Virus record (IMG/VR): IMGVR_UViG_3300050033_000889
Location: 1 to 25,311 of that record
DNA length: 25,311 bases
Source of the DNA: a virus
Reading direction: 5' to 3' (one strand)
Under the pieces are notes generated by a model. The model did not search any database. It saw only the letters and a program-made list of their open reading frames with translations, and was not told where the DNA came from. Of this stretch, positions 1-7,146 are shown in pieces; position 1 is the stretch's first letter, and the number at the start of each line of letters is the position of its first letter. The position numbers were made by a program, and so were the translations under genes.

Positions 1-1164
1 ATGAAAACAACCCTAAAAACCGAAATCACCGTCAAAGATATTTGCGCAGGATTTGTCTATAACGAACTCGAAGGCAAGGGGCTGTTTGGTTTGTCCGGCA
101 AATTAACCATCCAGCCGGAATATCAGCGCAACTATATCTACGCCGATGGCAAAAAAGATGTGGCCGTCATCGAATCAATCCTCAAGGGCTATCCACTGGG
201 TTTGATTTATTTCGTTAAAGTGAGTGACGATAAATTTGAAGTTTTAGACGGCCAACAGCGTATTACTAGTTTCGGACGGTTTGTAACTGATAAATTTGCC
301 GTTAAAGATGAAAACGGTATGGAGCAATATTTTAGGGGTATTGCAGCTGACAAGCAGGCCAGGATTTGGGAAACGAAACTGACCATTTACGAATGCGAAG
401 GCACCGAAAGTGAGATAAAACAATGGTTTCGCACGATTAATATTGCTGGTGTTCCGCTCAACGATCAGGAATTACTCAACGCCATCTTCTCAGGACCATT
501 TGTAACACTCGGCAAAGAGGAGTTTAGTAATAGCCAAAACTCCAACATCCAAAAATGGAGCGCATATGTATCTGGTAGCGCAAACCGGCAGGAGTTTCTG
601 GAATGCGCTCTTGACTGGGTAAGCAAAGGTAACATTAGCGATTATATGAGCCGACACCGCTTTGACACGAATATTACTGAATTAAAAACTTATTTCAATA
701 GTGTGATCGAATGGGTTTCAAGCGTATTTAAAGATGTCGAGAGTGAGATGCGTGGGCTGGAGTGGGGGCAATTGTACGAAAAGCACCACAAGAAAGCGTA
801 TGATCCGGCTAAAGTGTCGGAAGAAGTACAGAAACTCTATAGTGATCCTTATGTCAAAAACCGTAAAGGTGTTTTTGAGTACATTCTTGGCGGTTCAGTT
901 GACACAAAATTGCTTGATGTCAGGGTCTTTGACGAGGCAACCAAGAAATCCGTTTACTCAACACAAACAGCTGAAGCTGCAACTAAAGGTGAATCAAACT
1001 GTCCGCATTGTGCCATTGGACATGATGCCAGCAAGGGTAAGATATGGAAGTTTGTTGAAATGGACGCCGACCACGTAGCAGCATGGAGCAAGGGTGGCGT
1101 AACAGGATCCAAGAACTGTCAGATGTTGTGTAAGACACACAATCGGGCAAAAGGAAATCGCTAA
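1..1164 (+). CDS. DUF262 / HNH endonuclease domain protein (GmrSD-like)
   Basis: The 387-aa protein has an N-terminal DUF262 (ParB/Srx-like) domain with the QPEYQRNY motif near residues 38-45 and the nucleotide-binding signature [10 protein letters not shown] (DGQQR at 83-87). The C-terminus is a complete HNH/treble-clef nuclease: CPHC at 334-337, DADH at 355-358, N372 and CKTHN at 377-381. DUF262 plus HNH is the architecture of type IV modification-dependent restriction (GmrSD, BrxU, SspE relatives), where NTP binding or hydrolysis controls DNA cleavage. From that I infer a defence or superinfection-exclusion nuclease carried as cargo. The ATG is the first base of the window, so an upstream in-frame extension cannot be excluded, but the protein looks full length. 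It is followed by its own terminator-like hairpin. Family assignment is firm; target specificity is unknown. Confidence 0.85.
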   Translation: MKTTLKTEITVKDICAGFVYNELEGKGLFGLSGKLTIQPEYQRNYIYADGKKDVAVIESILKGYPLGLIYFVKVSDDKFEVLDGQQRITSFGRFVTDKFAVKDENGMEQYFRGIAADKQARIWETKLTIYECEGTESEIKQWFRTINIAGVPLNDQELLNAIFSGPFVTLGKEEFSNSQNSNIQKWSAYVSGSANRQEFLECALDWVSKGNISDYMSRHRFDTNITELKTYFNSVIEWVSSVFKDVESEMRGLEWGQLYEKHHKKAYDPAKVSEEVQKLYSDPYVKNRKGVFEYILGGSVDTKLLDVRVFDEATKKSVYSTQTAEAATKGESNCPHCAIGHDASKGKIWKFVEMDADHVAAWSKGGVTGSKNCQMLCKTHNRAKGNR

Positions 1165-1214
1165 TGAACCACATGAAATTTAAAAGCAAAGGTTCGAAAT
1201 TTAAAGTTCACGCC

Positions 1215-1250
1215 GATCTTTCCTTCTAAGTCACAAAAGATCAGTCTTTT
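1215..1250 (+). terminator. Intrinsic terminator after the DUF262-HNH gene
   Basis: A 7-bp inverted repeat GATCTTT (1215-1221) / AAAGATC (1236-1242) is followed by a T-rich run (TCTTTTTTG). It lies about 50 nt after the nuclease stop codon and separates that gene from the structured leader that follows. Confidence 0.55.
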
Positions 1251-1341
1251 TTGCTTTGACCTGGCCCACCAACTTTTTTCTTCTCAAATACGCAGAAGAA
1301 GAAAGTTGCAAAAAAGAAGGGCGTTGGCCAGCGCACTTTAT

Positions 1342-1574
1342 TAAACTCGAAATTTCCGCAAAGTTACCTGCGAAAAATCCGCTTTCAGCTATAAAACTGT
1401 AAAGGGCGACCTCCTGATGGAGCTGTCGCTCTTCGAGTGTATTCAGATTGGTAATCAATCTGACCTACACCCTTGACATTATTTATTTTTCTCGGTATTC
1501 ACTTGGGCTAAAATTTCAATTTTAACCAGGTGGGCCAGAAACCTAAATAAGACCCCAGGGCAGGGGCGGATATC
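1342..1574 (+). promoter_or_regulatory. Structured leader, copy A, upstream of the ArdC-like gene
   Basis: This non-coding leader shares an ordered set of helices with 3661-3884. P1: GCGAC (1406-1410) / GTCGC (1425-1429), with inner CTCC (1411-1414) / GGAG (1419-1422). A small CTC-TTC-GAG hairpin follows (1429-1437). P2: TCAGATT (1443-1449) / AATCTGA (1457-1463). P3: GGT (1529-1531) / ACC (1541-1543) closes the conserved loop GGGCCAGAA. P4: CCCC (1553-1556) / GGGG (1563-1566) closes the loop AGGGCA and ends 8 nt before the ATG. GCC of the P3 loop is complementary to GGC of the P4 loop, so a loop-loop contact is possible. A conserved GCAAAGTTA (about 1358-1366) lies upstream. Further upstream, CTGGCC (1261-1266) / GGCCAG (1326-1331) brackets another imperfect stem. 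P4 beside the start codon suggests translational control; this is inference. Confidence 0.7.
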
Positions 1575-2516
1575 ATGAATAACTCACAGATCTACGCAGC
1601 CATCACCGAGAAGATCATTGCCAACCTTGAAACAGCCGGAAGCTGGATGAAGCTTTGGCAGGTTCCTTCCCCGGTCAGCATGAATGGCCATTATTACCGG
1701 GGCATCAATCGTCTGGTGCTTTCTTCCGATCCCTACAAGAGCCGGGTTTATGGCACATTCCAGCAGATTCGCTCCAACGGTGGACAGGTTCGCAAGGGCG
1801 AAAAATCCACCATCGTTGTGTTCTGGAAGACCGGCATTGAACAGGATGAAGCCACCGGCGTTACAAAGAAGACCTTCCTTCTGAGGTTTTACCATGTTTT
1901 CAATACCGAACAGGCCGACTTTGACGAGCAGGGTAAGCAAAAGATCGCCCAACTTCAAAGCCTGGTTGACGAAAAGGTCAATGATGAACACCTGGAGGCT
2001 GAATCAATCATCGAAGGCTACGCAGGCCGTCCGGAAATCATCTTCTCCGACAAAGACGACCGTGCATACTATGCCCCGCTTGCAGATCTGATCTCAGTTC
2101 CGGATAGGAAATATTTCACAAGCTCTTCTGCTTTCTACCGTGTGGTTTACCATGAGCTTGGTCACTCGACTGGCCACCCCAAACGGCTCAACCGCTATGA
2201 CGGAATGTCGAACAATTTTAGCGATATCCCATACAGTAAAGAGGAACTTGTTGCTGAACTCTGTTCTTCATTCCTCTCCGGTATCGCTCACCTTGACCCG
2301 GATATCCGAAACTCAGCCGCTTATATCAGGGGATGGGCATCGGTGCTCCGTGACAACCAGAAATGGGTCATGTGGGCTGCTGCAAGGGCTGAGAAGGCTG
2401 CCGATCATATCCTGGGCATTGACTCTTCTTACACTCCTTCAGAAGAAAAAACCACAGCAGAAGCTACCAGCGAAGTTCCTGTACTGGAGCCTGTCCTGGA
2501 AGACTCACCTTTTTAA
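1575..2516 (+). CDS. ArdC-like antirestriction protein (ssDNA-binding domain plus zincin metallopeptidase)
   Basis: The 313-aa protein starts with an ArdC-type ssDNA-binding domain (DUF1738; residues about 1-125, with WxxPWQ-like and 'GxNxLxL' features seen as KLWQVPSP and YYRGINRLVL). It continues into a metallopeptidase-like domain with HELGH at 193-197 followed by STGHPKRLNR, the arrangement of the polyvalent-protein zincin family. ArdC homologues on plasmids, ICEs and phages protect incoming single-stranded DNA from host restriction. The acidic C-terminus ends in LEDSPF, resembling an SSB C-terminal tip. The start is set by the end of the structured leader 8 nt upstream. A terminator follows at 2539, so this is a single-gene unit. 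Family assignment is secure; substrate and partner are inferred. Confidence 0.88.
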   Translation: MNNSQIYAAITEKIIANLETAGSWMKLWQVPSPVSMNGHYYRGINRLVLSSDPYKSRVYGTFQQIRSNGGQVRKGEKSTIVVFWKTGIEQDEATGVTKKTFLLRFYHVFNTEQADFDEQGKQKIAQLQSLVDEKVNDEHLEAESIIEGYAGRPEIIFSDKDDRAYYAPLADLISVPDRKYFTSSSAFYRVVYHELGHSTGHPKRLNRYDGMSNNFSDIPYSKEELVAELCSSFLSGIAHLDPDIRNSAAYIRGWASVLRDNQKWVMWAAARAEKAADHILGIDSSYTPSEEKTTAEATSEVPVLEPVLEDSPF

Positions 2517-2538
2517 CTGAACCATTCATTCAATAGAG

Positions 2539-2567
2539 CCATCCCGAGCAACCGGGGTGGTTTTTTC
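2539..2567 (+). terminator. Intrinsic terminator after the ArdC-like gene
   Basis: CCATCCC (2539-2545) pairs with GGGGTGG (2554-2560) through one G-U pair, followed immediately by six T residues. It sits 22 nt after the stop codon and before the next start at 2590. Confidence 0.8.
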
Positions 2568-2589
2568 ATTTACATTAAAACCAAAACCT

Positions 2590-2808
2590 ATGAACAATTT
2601 TAACAGTTATTCCGGGGATCCACGCCAGATCACAGCCCGCTTCGCAAGTAAATGTCACACCTGCGGCAAACCAATAAAAAAAGGCGAACAAATCATCTAC
2701 TGGCCAAATGGCAAACATGCCGGACATCTGAAATGCGATGAAGCTGACTACCGAAATTCTTTGGCTTCCTTTGAAGATGAAGAGAGGTACAACAGCCAGT
2801 ACCGATAA
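2590..2808 (+). CDS. Small zinc-finger-like protein, unknown function
   Basis: The 72-aa protein contains CHTCGKPIKKGEQ (C-x2-C near residues 22-25) and, after a WPNGKHAGHLKC stretch, His and Cys residues that could complete a C2HC zinc site. This resembles short PARP-type or 'inspection' zinc ribbons found in mobile-element proteins, but I cannot name a family with certainty. The ATG at 2590 was chosen because an earlier in-frame ATG at 2557 lies inside the upstream terminator and would add a low-complexity tail. The gene stands alone between two terminators, in the accessory block beside the ArdC-like gene, which points to nucleic-acid-related cargo. Function is unknown. Confidence 0.65.
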   Translation: MNNFNSYSGDPRQITARFASKCHTCGKPIKKGEQIIYWPNGKHAGHLKCDEADYRNSLASFEDEERYNSQYR

Positions 2809-2820
2809 TTCCGATTCTTA

Positions 2821-2851
2821 AGCCGCTGTGAGAAACCACAACGGCTTTTTT
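2821..2851 (+). terminator. Intrinsic terminator after the zinc-finger gene
   Basis: AGCCG (2821-2825) / CGGCT (2842-2846) and TGTG (2827-2830) / CACA (2837-2840) form one stem with a single mismatch. The stem is followed by a TTTTTTC run, 12 nt after the stop codon. Confidence 0.85.
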
Positions 2852-3185
2852 CTTGCTCGTTAATACGTGTAGTCATTAATTTTGTCTGGGATTTTGCGCT
2901 TTCGGGATGTCTATCATGCCTTTATGCAACTCTACGAGCATTTTTCCTTTGATCATTCAGCCCTTCTGCTTTCTTTTTCTGGGATGCAGTTCACATAAAT
3001 CTGATGTCTGTGGTCTTTGTTTAATTCCTATGCTAAGCTATTATTCCATTCCAGGGTGAAAGTGCTACTCATTCAAGAATTTTCCCGGCATATCCTGCAG
3101 GTATTCGGTATTCCAGTTCCTACTTGAGTGCCCCTCCATGGTCTTAATTACACTTGCATATAAATTTCACTTAAAAATCACAGCC
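2852..3185 (+). other. 334-nt intergenic stretch with no recognised gene
   Basis: No ORF with coding character is seen on either strand, and the structured leader present upstream of 1575 and 3885 is absent. It is T-rich on the + strand and probably contains the promoter and 5' leader of the gene at 3186, but no clear TTTG/TAnnTTTG pair was found. The minus strand carries a 24-codon ATG ORF around 3078-3152 that I do not consider a gene. Confidence 0.5.
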
Positions 3186-3497
3186 ATGAAAAATTTTGTA
3201 AAAAACTACATCGGAAAAGGAAAGAAAATCGAAGGCCTTGAAATCATTAAGATCAACTTCAAAATCGAAGATCTCGTAAAGTTCTCACACAAATACAAGG
3301 ATGAAGATTACATCTCCCTTGAAATCGCAAAACTGAAAAGCCCCGACCAATTCGGACATGACTACACCGCATATGTAAACCGCCTGGAAGAATCCGAAGT
3401 CAACGAACCGGTAAAGCCCACTGAAACTCCCAAAAAGAAACGCAATACCTCAAAGAAGGTTTCCAAAGACACGCCATCAGAAGAAATCCCCTTCTGA
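3186..3497 (+). CDS. Small basic protein with SSB-like acidic tip, unknown function
   Basis: The 103-aa protein has a folded-looking N-terminal part of about 65 residues rich in Lys/Glu and aromatic residues. A flexible Pro/Lys/Thr-rich linker follows (residues about 75-97), and the protein ends in SEEIPF. This layout (small globular domain, disordered linker, acidic-hydrophobic tip ending in PF) copies bacterial SSB, though I see no clear OB-fold signature. The ATG at 3186 was preferred over the one at 3138, which would add 16 residues from the intergenic leader. Its neighbours are ArdC-like and other mobile-element accessory genes. Possible role: a DNA-binding protein that engages host SSB-interacting factors. 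That is inference; no family is recognised. Confidence 0.65.
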   Translation: MKNFVKNYIGKGKKIEGLEIIKINFKIEDLVKFSHKYKDEDYISLEIAKLKSPDQFGHDYTAYVNRLEESEVNEPVKPTETPKKKRNTSKKVSKDTPSEEIPF

Positions 3498-3519
3498 TCA
3501 ACACAGAAACCCTGAGAAA

Positions 3520-3547
3520 GGCTGCCTCTCGGCAGTCTTTTTTTTTG
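3520..3547 (+). terminator. Intrinsic terminator after the gene at 3186
   Basis: GGCTGCC (3520-3526) pairs with GGCAGTC (3531-3537), including one G-U pair, around a TCTC loop. A run of nine T residues follows directly. Confidence 0.85.
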
Positions 3548-3660
3548 TTCGCGAATCAGGCTTTTTTCTTTGAGACCAGGACAAAGAAGAAACCCTGCCA
3601 AAAAAGAAATCCCTTCCGGGCAGCTTTTGAAAAAAGCAAGCAAAAGCCAACCCACTATTA

Positions 3661-3884
3661 CTCAAAATTTGCAGCAAAGTTAAACTCGTGAAAATCTTTT
3701 TCGCTAAGAGTGACCGCCTCCAGGCATCGTCACCCTTCGGGTTCATTCAGATTTTATTGCATAAAATCATGACCCAAACTCTTGCTTAAAATTTTCACTC
3801 CGTTTGTTCCCGGTGGCATAAATTTTTCTTAAACCCCGGCGAGCCAGATGCCTAAAAAAGTCTGCAAGGCAGCAGCAAAACACA
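3661..3884 (+). promoter_or_regulatory. Structured leader, copy B, upstream of the gene at 3885
   Basis: This is the second copy of the leader at 1342-1574, with the same order and geometry of helices. P1: GTGAC (3710-3714) / GTCAC (3729-3733), inner GCCT (3716-3719) / AGGC (3722-3725). CCC-TTC-GGG at 3733-3741. P2: TCAGATTTTAT (3747-3757) / ATAAAATC(A)TGA (3761-3772). P3: GGC (3838-3840) / GCC (3850-3852) with loop GAGCCAGAT. P4: CTGC (3862-3865) / GCAG (3872-3875) with loop AAGGCA, ending 9 nt before the ATG. Compared with copy A, several pairs change on both sides while pairing is kept, which argues for a functional RNA rather than recent duplication. Conserved primary sequence includes GCAAAGTTA, ATTCAGATT, GCCAGA, CCTAAA and ARGGCA. 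Upstream, GCTTTTTTC (3560-3568) / GAAAAAAGC (3629-3637) encloses further stems. Confidence 0.7.
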
Positions 3885-4331
3885 ATGACAAAGATTACAG
3901 CACCAGTACTGAAGCCGACCAACGGCGGAGCATCCAAGGAAGAAAACGCAGTTCTTGCAGCTGCAAAAACGGTTCTCAACCCTGAAGAGAAAATAACCGA
4001 AGAGCAGAAACCGCTCTTGAAGGTCGAACCTGAAAAACCTGTTGTTCCTGCTCCTGAACCGGTCAAGGAAATGACCCTGATGGAGAAGATCCTCAAGGTC
4101 GAAAACCTCCAGTTGGTCATCGAAAAAAGGGCGAAGCTGGTCCAGACCCGCAGCGAACTGGAAAGGTTCCAGACGGCATCTAATGATTTCAACTGCTCCA
4201 TGCGGCTGAATGACTCAGACGGTAATGTCTTCACCACCAGTTTTACCCCTGGAATCAAGAAAGTCATTGATTTTCTCAAGTCATCATTCGATTCAAGCAT
4301 CGCTGATGTTGAAGGCAAAATCAAGTTCTGA
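3885..4331 (+). CDS. Hypothetical mobile-element protein with predicted coiled coil
   Basis: The 148-aa protein has a Pro/Glu/Lys-rich N-terminal half, probably disordered (residues about 1-60, with repeated EPEKP/PEPV patterns). A helical, probably coiled-coil segment follows (about 63-100), then a C-terminal module containing DSDGNVFTTSFTPGIKKVI. I recognise the general type as a short conserved protein of Bacteroidota plasmids, ICEs and phages, often near ArdC-like genes, but no function is known to me. Its start lies directly after helix P4 of the structured leader. It shares that leader with the ArdC-like gene, suggesting the two are regulated together although they are 1.4 kb apart. A strong terminator follows. 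Confidence 0.7.
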   Translation: MTKITAPVLKPTNGGASKEENAVLAAAKTVLNPEEKITEEQKPLLKVEPEKPVVPAPEPVKEMTLMEKILKVENLQLVIEKRAKLVQTRSELERFQTASNDFNCSMRLNDSDGNVFTTSFTPGIKKVIDFLKSSFDSSIADVEGKIKF

Positions 4332-4355
4332 CCTTCGGTCCAGTCCATGATTAGG

Positions 4356-4387
4356 GCGTTCAGGCTAAGGCCTGAACGCTTTTTTTT
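4356..4387 (+). terminator. Strong intrinsic terminator closing the accessory zone
   Basis: A perfect 10-bp stem, GCGTTCAGGC (4356-4365) / GCCTGAACGC (4370-4379), with a TAAG loop is followed by eight T residues. It isolates the accessory genes from the structural operon that begins at 4455. Confidence 0.93.
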
Positions 4388-4414
4388 ATGGTCGTAAAGC
4401 CTGGAGGAAAATAG

Positions 4415-4454
4415 TGTCCTTTATTATTCATGGTCGCCATTGTAGTATTGCCTC
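4415..4454 (+). promoter_or_regulatory. Late-type promoter copy 1 (leaderless start)
   Basis: TGTCCTTTATT (4415-4425) and TAGTATTG (4443-4450) are separated so that TTTA at 4420-4423 and the -7 box have a 19-nt spacer. This matches the geometry of Bacteroidota primary-sigma promoters (TTTG-N19-21-TAnnTTTG). The ATG begins 4 nt after the -7 box (TTGC-CTC-ATG), so the start codon is at or very near the predicted transcription start. The same element recurs at 13778 and 19297. Confidence 0.7.
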
Positions 4455-4802
4455 ATGAATTCAACATTTATCCGGTTGTGGGATGTTTTAGAGATCATGG
4501 AATCTTTTGATGGTCAGGGAAGGCCCGCCAGGTTTCAGATCAAGTTTGTCACTGCTGACCGGACAACAAAAGAAGGTGGACAGATAATCGAACTGAAGGA
4601 TGCTTCCAAATGCTCTGTCAGGACAAAGCAGGGTAAGGAAATTTTTCCGGTGAAGAAAAATGTTCCGGTTCCGGACAAGGTAACAAAAGACCCTCATCAC
4701 TGGACCAATTCAACCAGGAACATTCTTTTACCCAACGGACAGAAACGCAAATTGCATATCCGGCTGATCATCGAATTCAATAACAAGAAAGTTTGCTACT
4801 GA
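4455..4802 (+). CDS. Conserved-type hypothetical protein, first gene of the structural operon
   Basis: The 115-aa protein has mixed alpha/beta character and no signal peptide or membrane segment. Its central part is charged (GGQIIELKDASKCSVRTKQG). It ends with a basic stretch in the final 40 residues (GQKRKLHIRLIIEFNNKK). It is the first gene behind promoter copy 1 and its stop overlaps the portal start by one base, implying translational coupling to the head module. Position suggests a small structural or head-assembly protein, but no family is recognised. Confidence 0.7.
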   Translation: MNSTFIRLWDVLEIMESFDGQGRPARFQIKFVTADRTTKEGGQIIELKDASKCSVRTKQGKEIFPVKKNVPVPDKVTKDPHHWTNSTRNILLPNGQKRKLHIRLIIEFNNKKVCY

Positions 4803-6139
4803 TGAAACAAAAGGTCGTTTACGAAAACGAGGTTGCATTTATGCCCGGAGCAAAGGCCGTTGCAACATCCTATAAAAGGACTGAAGATGCAGCCACCGAA
4901 AAAGTAGTAATCCCGGTTGATTACTCATCCTGGCCATGGTCTCCGTGGGGTGACGACAATTTGTTTCCTCAAAATGTATTGAAGGATCTGGAAAAGAATT
5001 CAATCGCACTCAGGGCACTGGAAAAAAGAAAGACGGTCCATTATGGCCGTGGAATCCTGGCTTATCGTGATAAAGGCAAGGATAACCTAGGAGTGCCCAT
5101 ACGGGAGATTGTAACTGATCTGGAAGTGGTCGAGTTTCTTCGCATTAACCGGTTGAACTTCCAATGGATCGACCTGATTGGAAGTCTGGAAATCTTTGCA
5201 AATGGTTGGATCGAATTCATTCTGAACAAAGGAAAGGATAAGATCAACAAGGTTTTTGTGAAAGATCCTGCTTACTGCCGGAATGCTAAAATGGACAGTG
5301 ATCATCCGACACGTATCCCATACCTATTCTTCTCAGCCCAATGGGATTACACGCCGAGTGAAGAAAGTGGAACATTGGTTAAAATCCCAATGTATGATCC
5401 TGCTAATTATGACGGCAACCGTTACAAGGACCCCCAGTTCGCATACCCGATATTTTATCGTTCCTTCAACAAATCCTATTATCATCTCTCCGTATGGAAT
5501 GGAATACGTCAAAGCGGATGGCTCAGCATTGCCAATAAGGTTCCTCAGCTCAAGCAAGCGATCATGCGCAACCAGATGACTATCAAGTACCATATAGAGA
5601 TACCCGATGATTACTTCATGAACCGCTATCCTTCTCCGGATTATACCAGGGAACAACGTGAGTCGGCAAGAACAAAGGTGTTGGCTGAAATGAACGATTT
5701 CCTTTCGGATGTCGAGAATACCGGAAAAGCATTTCTCACTTTCACATTCTTCAATAAGTTCAAGAGCGAATACCTGGCTGGTTGGAAGATCAACGTAATC
5801 GACAATAAGCTCAAGGATGATGCGTATTTGCCTGATTCCCAGGCGGCAAATTCAGAAATCCTCTTTGCAATCGGGGTTGATCCCTGCCTGGTGGGTTCAG
5901 GATTGCCCGGTGGGAACCTTGGAGCAGGGAGCGGATCTGATAAACGGGAAGCCTTCTGGCAGCTCAATGCCGAGATGGGCATTTACCGGCAGATCAGCTT
6001 GGAACCGCTTTATTTCATCCGTGATTTCAATAAATGGTCGCCGGATATTGAGTTTGATTATGTGACTGTTGACACCTCCCAAACCTTGCAGGACCATCCG
6101 ACGAAGATTGATAAACGCATCGACAAGAACATCGCATGA
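4802..6139 (+). CDS. Phage portal-like protein
   Basis: The 445-aa protein has the layout of Bacteroidota prophage portal proteins: an N-terminal SWPWSPWGDDNLFPQ segment, then a helical core with YGRGI near residue 80. After a long stem-like middle, the C-terminal wing/crown region contains AIGVDPCLVGSGLPGG followed by SGSDKREAFW (about residues 360-385). Portals form the dodecameric ring at the capsid vertex through which DNA is packaged. The start is the ATG at 4802, sharing its first A with the TGA of the preceding gene; a TTG at 4793 would add only three residues. The stop overlaps the next ATG. No terminase or capsid gene flanks it, which is unusual for a portal. The call rests on motif resemblance. 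Confidence 0.72.
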   Translation: MKQKVVYENEVAFMPGAKAVATSYKRTEDAATEKVVIPVDYSSWPWSPWGDDNLFPQNVLKDLEKNSIALRALEKRKTVHYGRGILAYRDKGKDNLGVPIREIVTDLEVVEFLRINRLNFQWIDLIGSLEIFANGWIEFILNKGKDKINKVFVKDPAYCRNAKMDSDHPTRIPYLFFSAQWDYTPSEESGTLVKIPMYDPANYDGNRYKDPQFAYPIFYRSFNKSYYHLSVWNGIRQSGWLSIANKVPQLKQAIMRNQMTIKYHIEIPDDYFMNRYPSPDYTREQRESARTKVLAEMNDFLSDVENTGKAFLTFTFFNKFKSEYLAGWKINVIDNKLKDDAYLPDSQAANSEILFAIGVDPCLVGSGLPGGNLGAGSGSDKREAFWQLNAEMGIYRQISLEPLYFIRDFNKWSPDIEFDYVTVDTSQTLQDHPTKIDKRIDKNIA

Positions 6140-7146
6140 TACGATTCATTGATAACCTGTCACAGGTTTTAACTGCTGCATCCATAAATGTCAGCAATTT
6201 GATTGAAAACTGGTTCCCGTACATCGATGAAGCTCAGGAGACCTTCATCAAACCTGTGCTTGGCAATGTTCTCTATGATCAACTTCAAGACTTGATGGCC
6301 CTTGATCCGGTTCCTCCGGATGATGGAACCACAGAAGCTAACCTGGTGAAACTGGTTTATATGATACGCAAACCATTGGCGTTATACGCTCTATGGCTTG
6401 GTGCCGATGAATTCGGAGTGAGCATTTCAAGCCAGGGTATCCAGGTGATTGAATCACCAACTCATAAGACAGCTCCCCAATATCGGGTGCAGAATCTTAA
6501 AGAGAATTGGATCCGCAGGGCAAATACATCGCTGGACCTTGTCCTGAAATTCCTTGATGAACACAAGGCTGATTACCCCGGATACGAACCACTGGACGCA
6601 GACCTGTTTATCCGTGGGACCCTTGAGTTCAACAGTGAGGTGGATATACGCGAGAGCAGACGGGTTTTCGTAAGCCTCAAACCTATCATCCGCTCTGTGG
6701 AAAAGAAGTATATACGACCTACACTTTCTGCGGAATTGTTCGATGAGCTTAAAGTGGCCTGGCAATCCGATGAAGATTTGACAGCTTCACAAATTGCGCT
6801 TCTGTATTTGATCCGCCCGGCATTGGCTCATCTTACCATGGCAAGGGCACTGCTGGAAATCTCCATTGACATTCTCGATTGGGGTATTTTCGATACTGCC
6901 GGCAATACGTTTGCCAACGTATCTTCAAAGCAGGCTTCCAACAAAGATCGTATCTCCATCATGGCTGAAGCCAATCAAAGGGATGGAGAATCCGAGTTGA
7001 AAGCCCTTCAGCAGTTCCTTGATGAAACAGCCAGCGAGGATGTTTACCCGGCTTATTTTCATTCTTCCCGGTATGCTGGAACAGTAAAAGCCGAAACCCG
7101 TAACGAATTTTTAAACAAATCCAATAACTCATTCTTTCTAGCATGA
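6136..7146 (+). CDS. DUF6712-like head-completion-type structural protein, internally duplicated
   Basis: The 336-aa protein consists of two related helical halves. FIKPVLGNVLYDQL (37-50) matches YIRPTLSAELFDEL (192-205), and LVYMIRKPLA (73-82) matches LLYLIRPALA (222-231), at the same internal spacing. This resembles the DUF6712 family of Bacteroidota phages, usually placed with head-tail connector or head-completion proteins. It directly follows the portal-like gene with a 4-nt ATGA overlap, fitting a connector role. The tandem fusion could supply two subunits per chain. A linker around residues 150-175 joins the halves. The family label is tentative; the duplication is seen directly. Confidence 0.65.
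   Translation: MIRFIDNLSQVLTAASINVSNLIENWFPYIDEAQETFIKPVLGNVLYDQLQDLMALDPVPPDDGTTEANLVKLVYMIRKPLALYALWLGADEFGVSISSQGIQVIESPTHKTAPQYRVQNLKENWIRRANTSLDLVLKFLDEHKADYPGYEPLDADLFIRGTLEFNSEVDIRESRRVFVSLKPIIRSVEKKYIRPTLSAELFDELKVAWQSDEDLTASQIALLYLIRPALAHLTMARALLEISIDILDWGIFDTAGNTFANVSSKQASNKDRISIMAEANQRDGESELKALQQFLDETASEDVYPAYFHSSRYAGTVKAETRNEFLNKSNNSFFLA

Noticed and set aside
1231-1458. Minus-strand ORF of 75 codons across leader A
   Set aside because: It lies over the structured leader; the corresponding region of leader B does not encode a similar protein, so conservation is at the RNA level.
3078-3152. Minus-strand 24-codon ORF containing GHSS, resembling a decayed tyrosine recombinase tail
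   Set aside because: The match is limited to a few residues and the flanking codons show no integrase features; too weak to call a pseudogene.
3498-3746. Minus-strand ORFs across the terminator and leader B
   Set aside because: Composition follows the terminator T-run and stems, with no homology to the ORF at the matching place in leader A.
3767-4348. 193-codon minus-strand ORF opposite the gene at 3885
   Set aside because: Ser/Leu-rich shadow of the Glu/Lys-rich + strand gene, which has a leader, a start context and a terminator.
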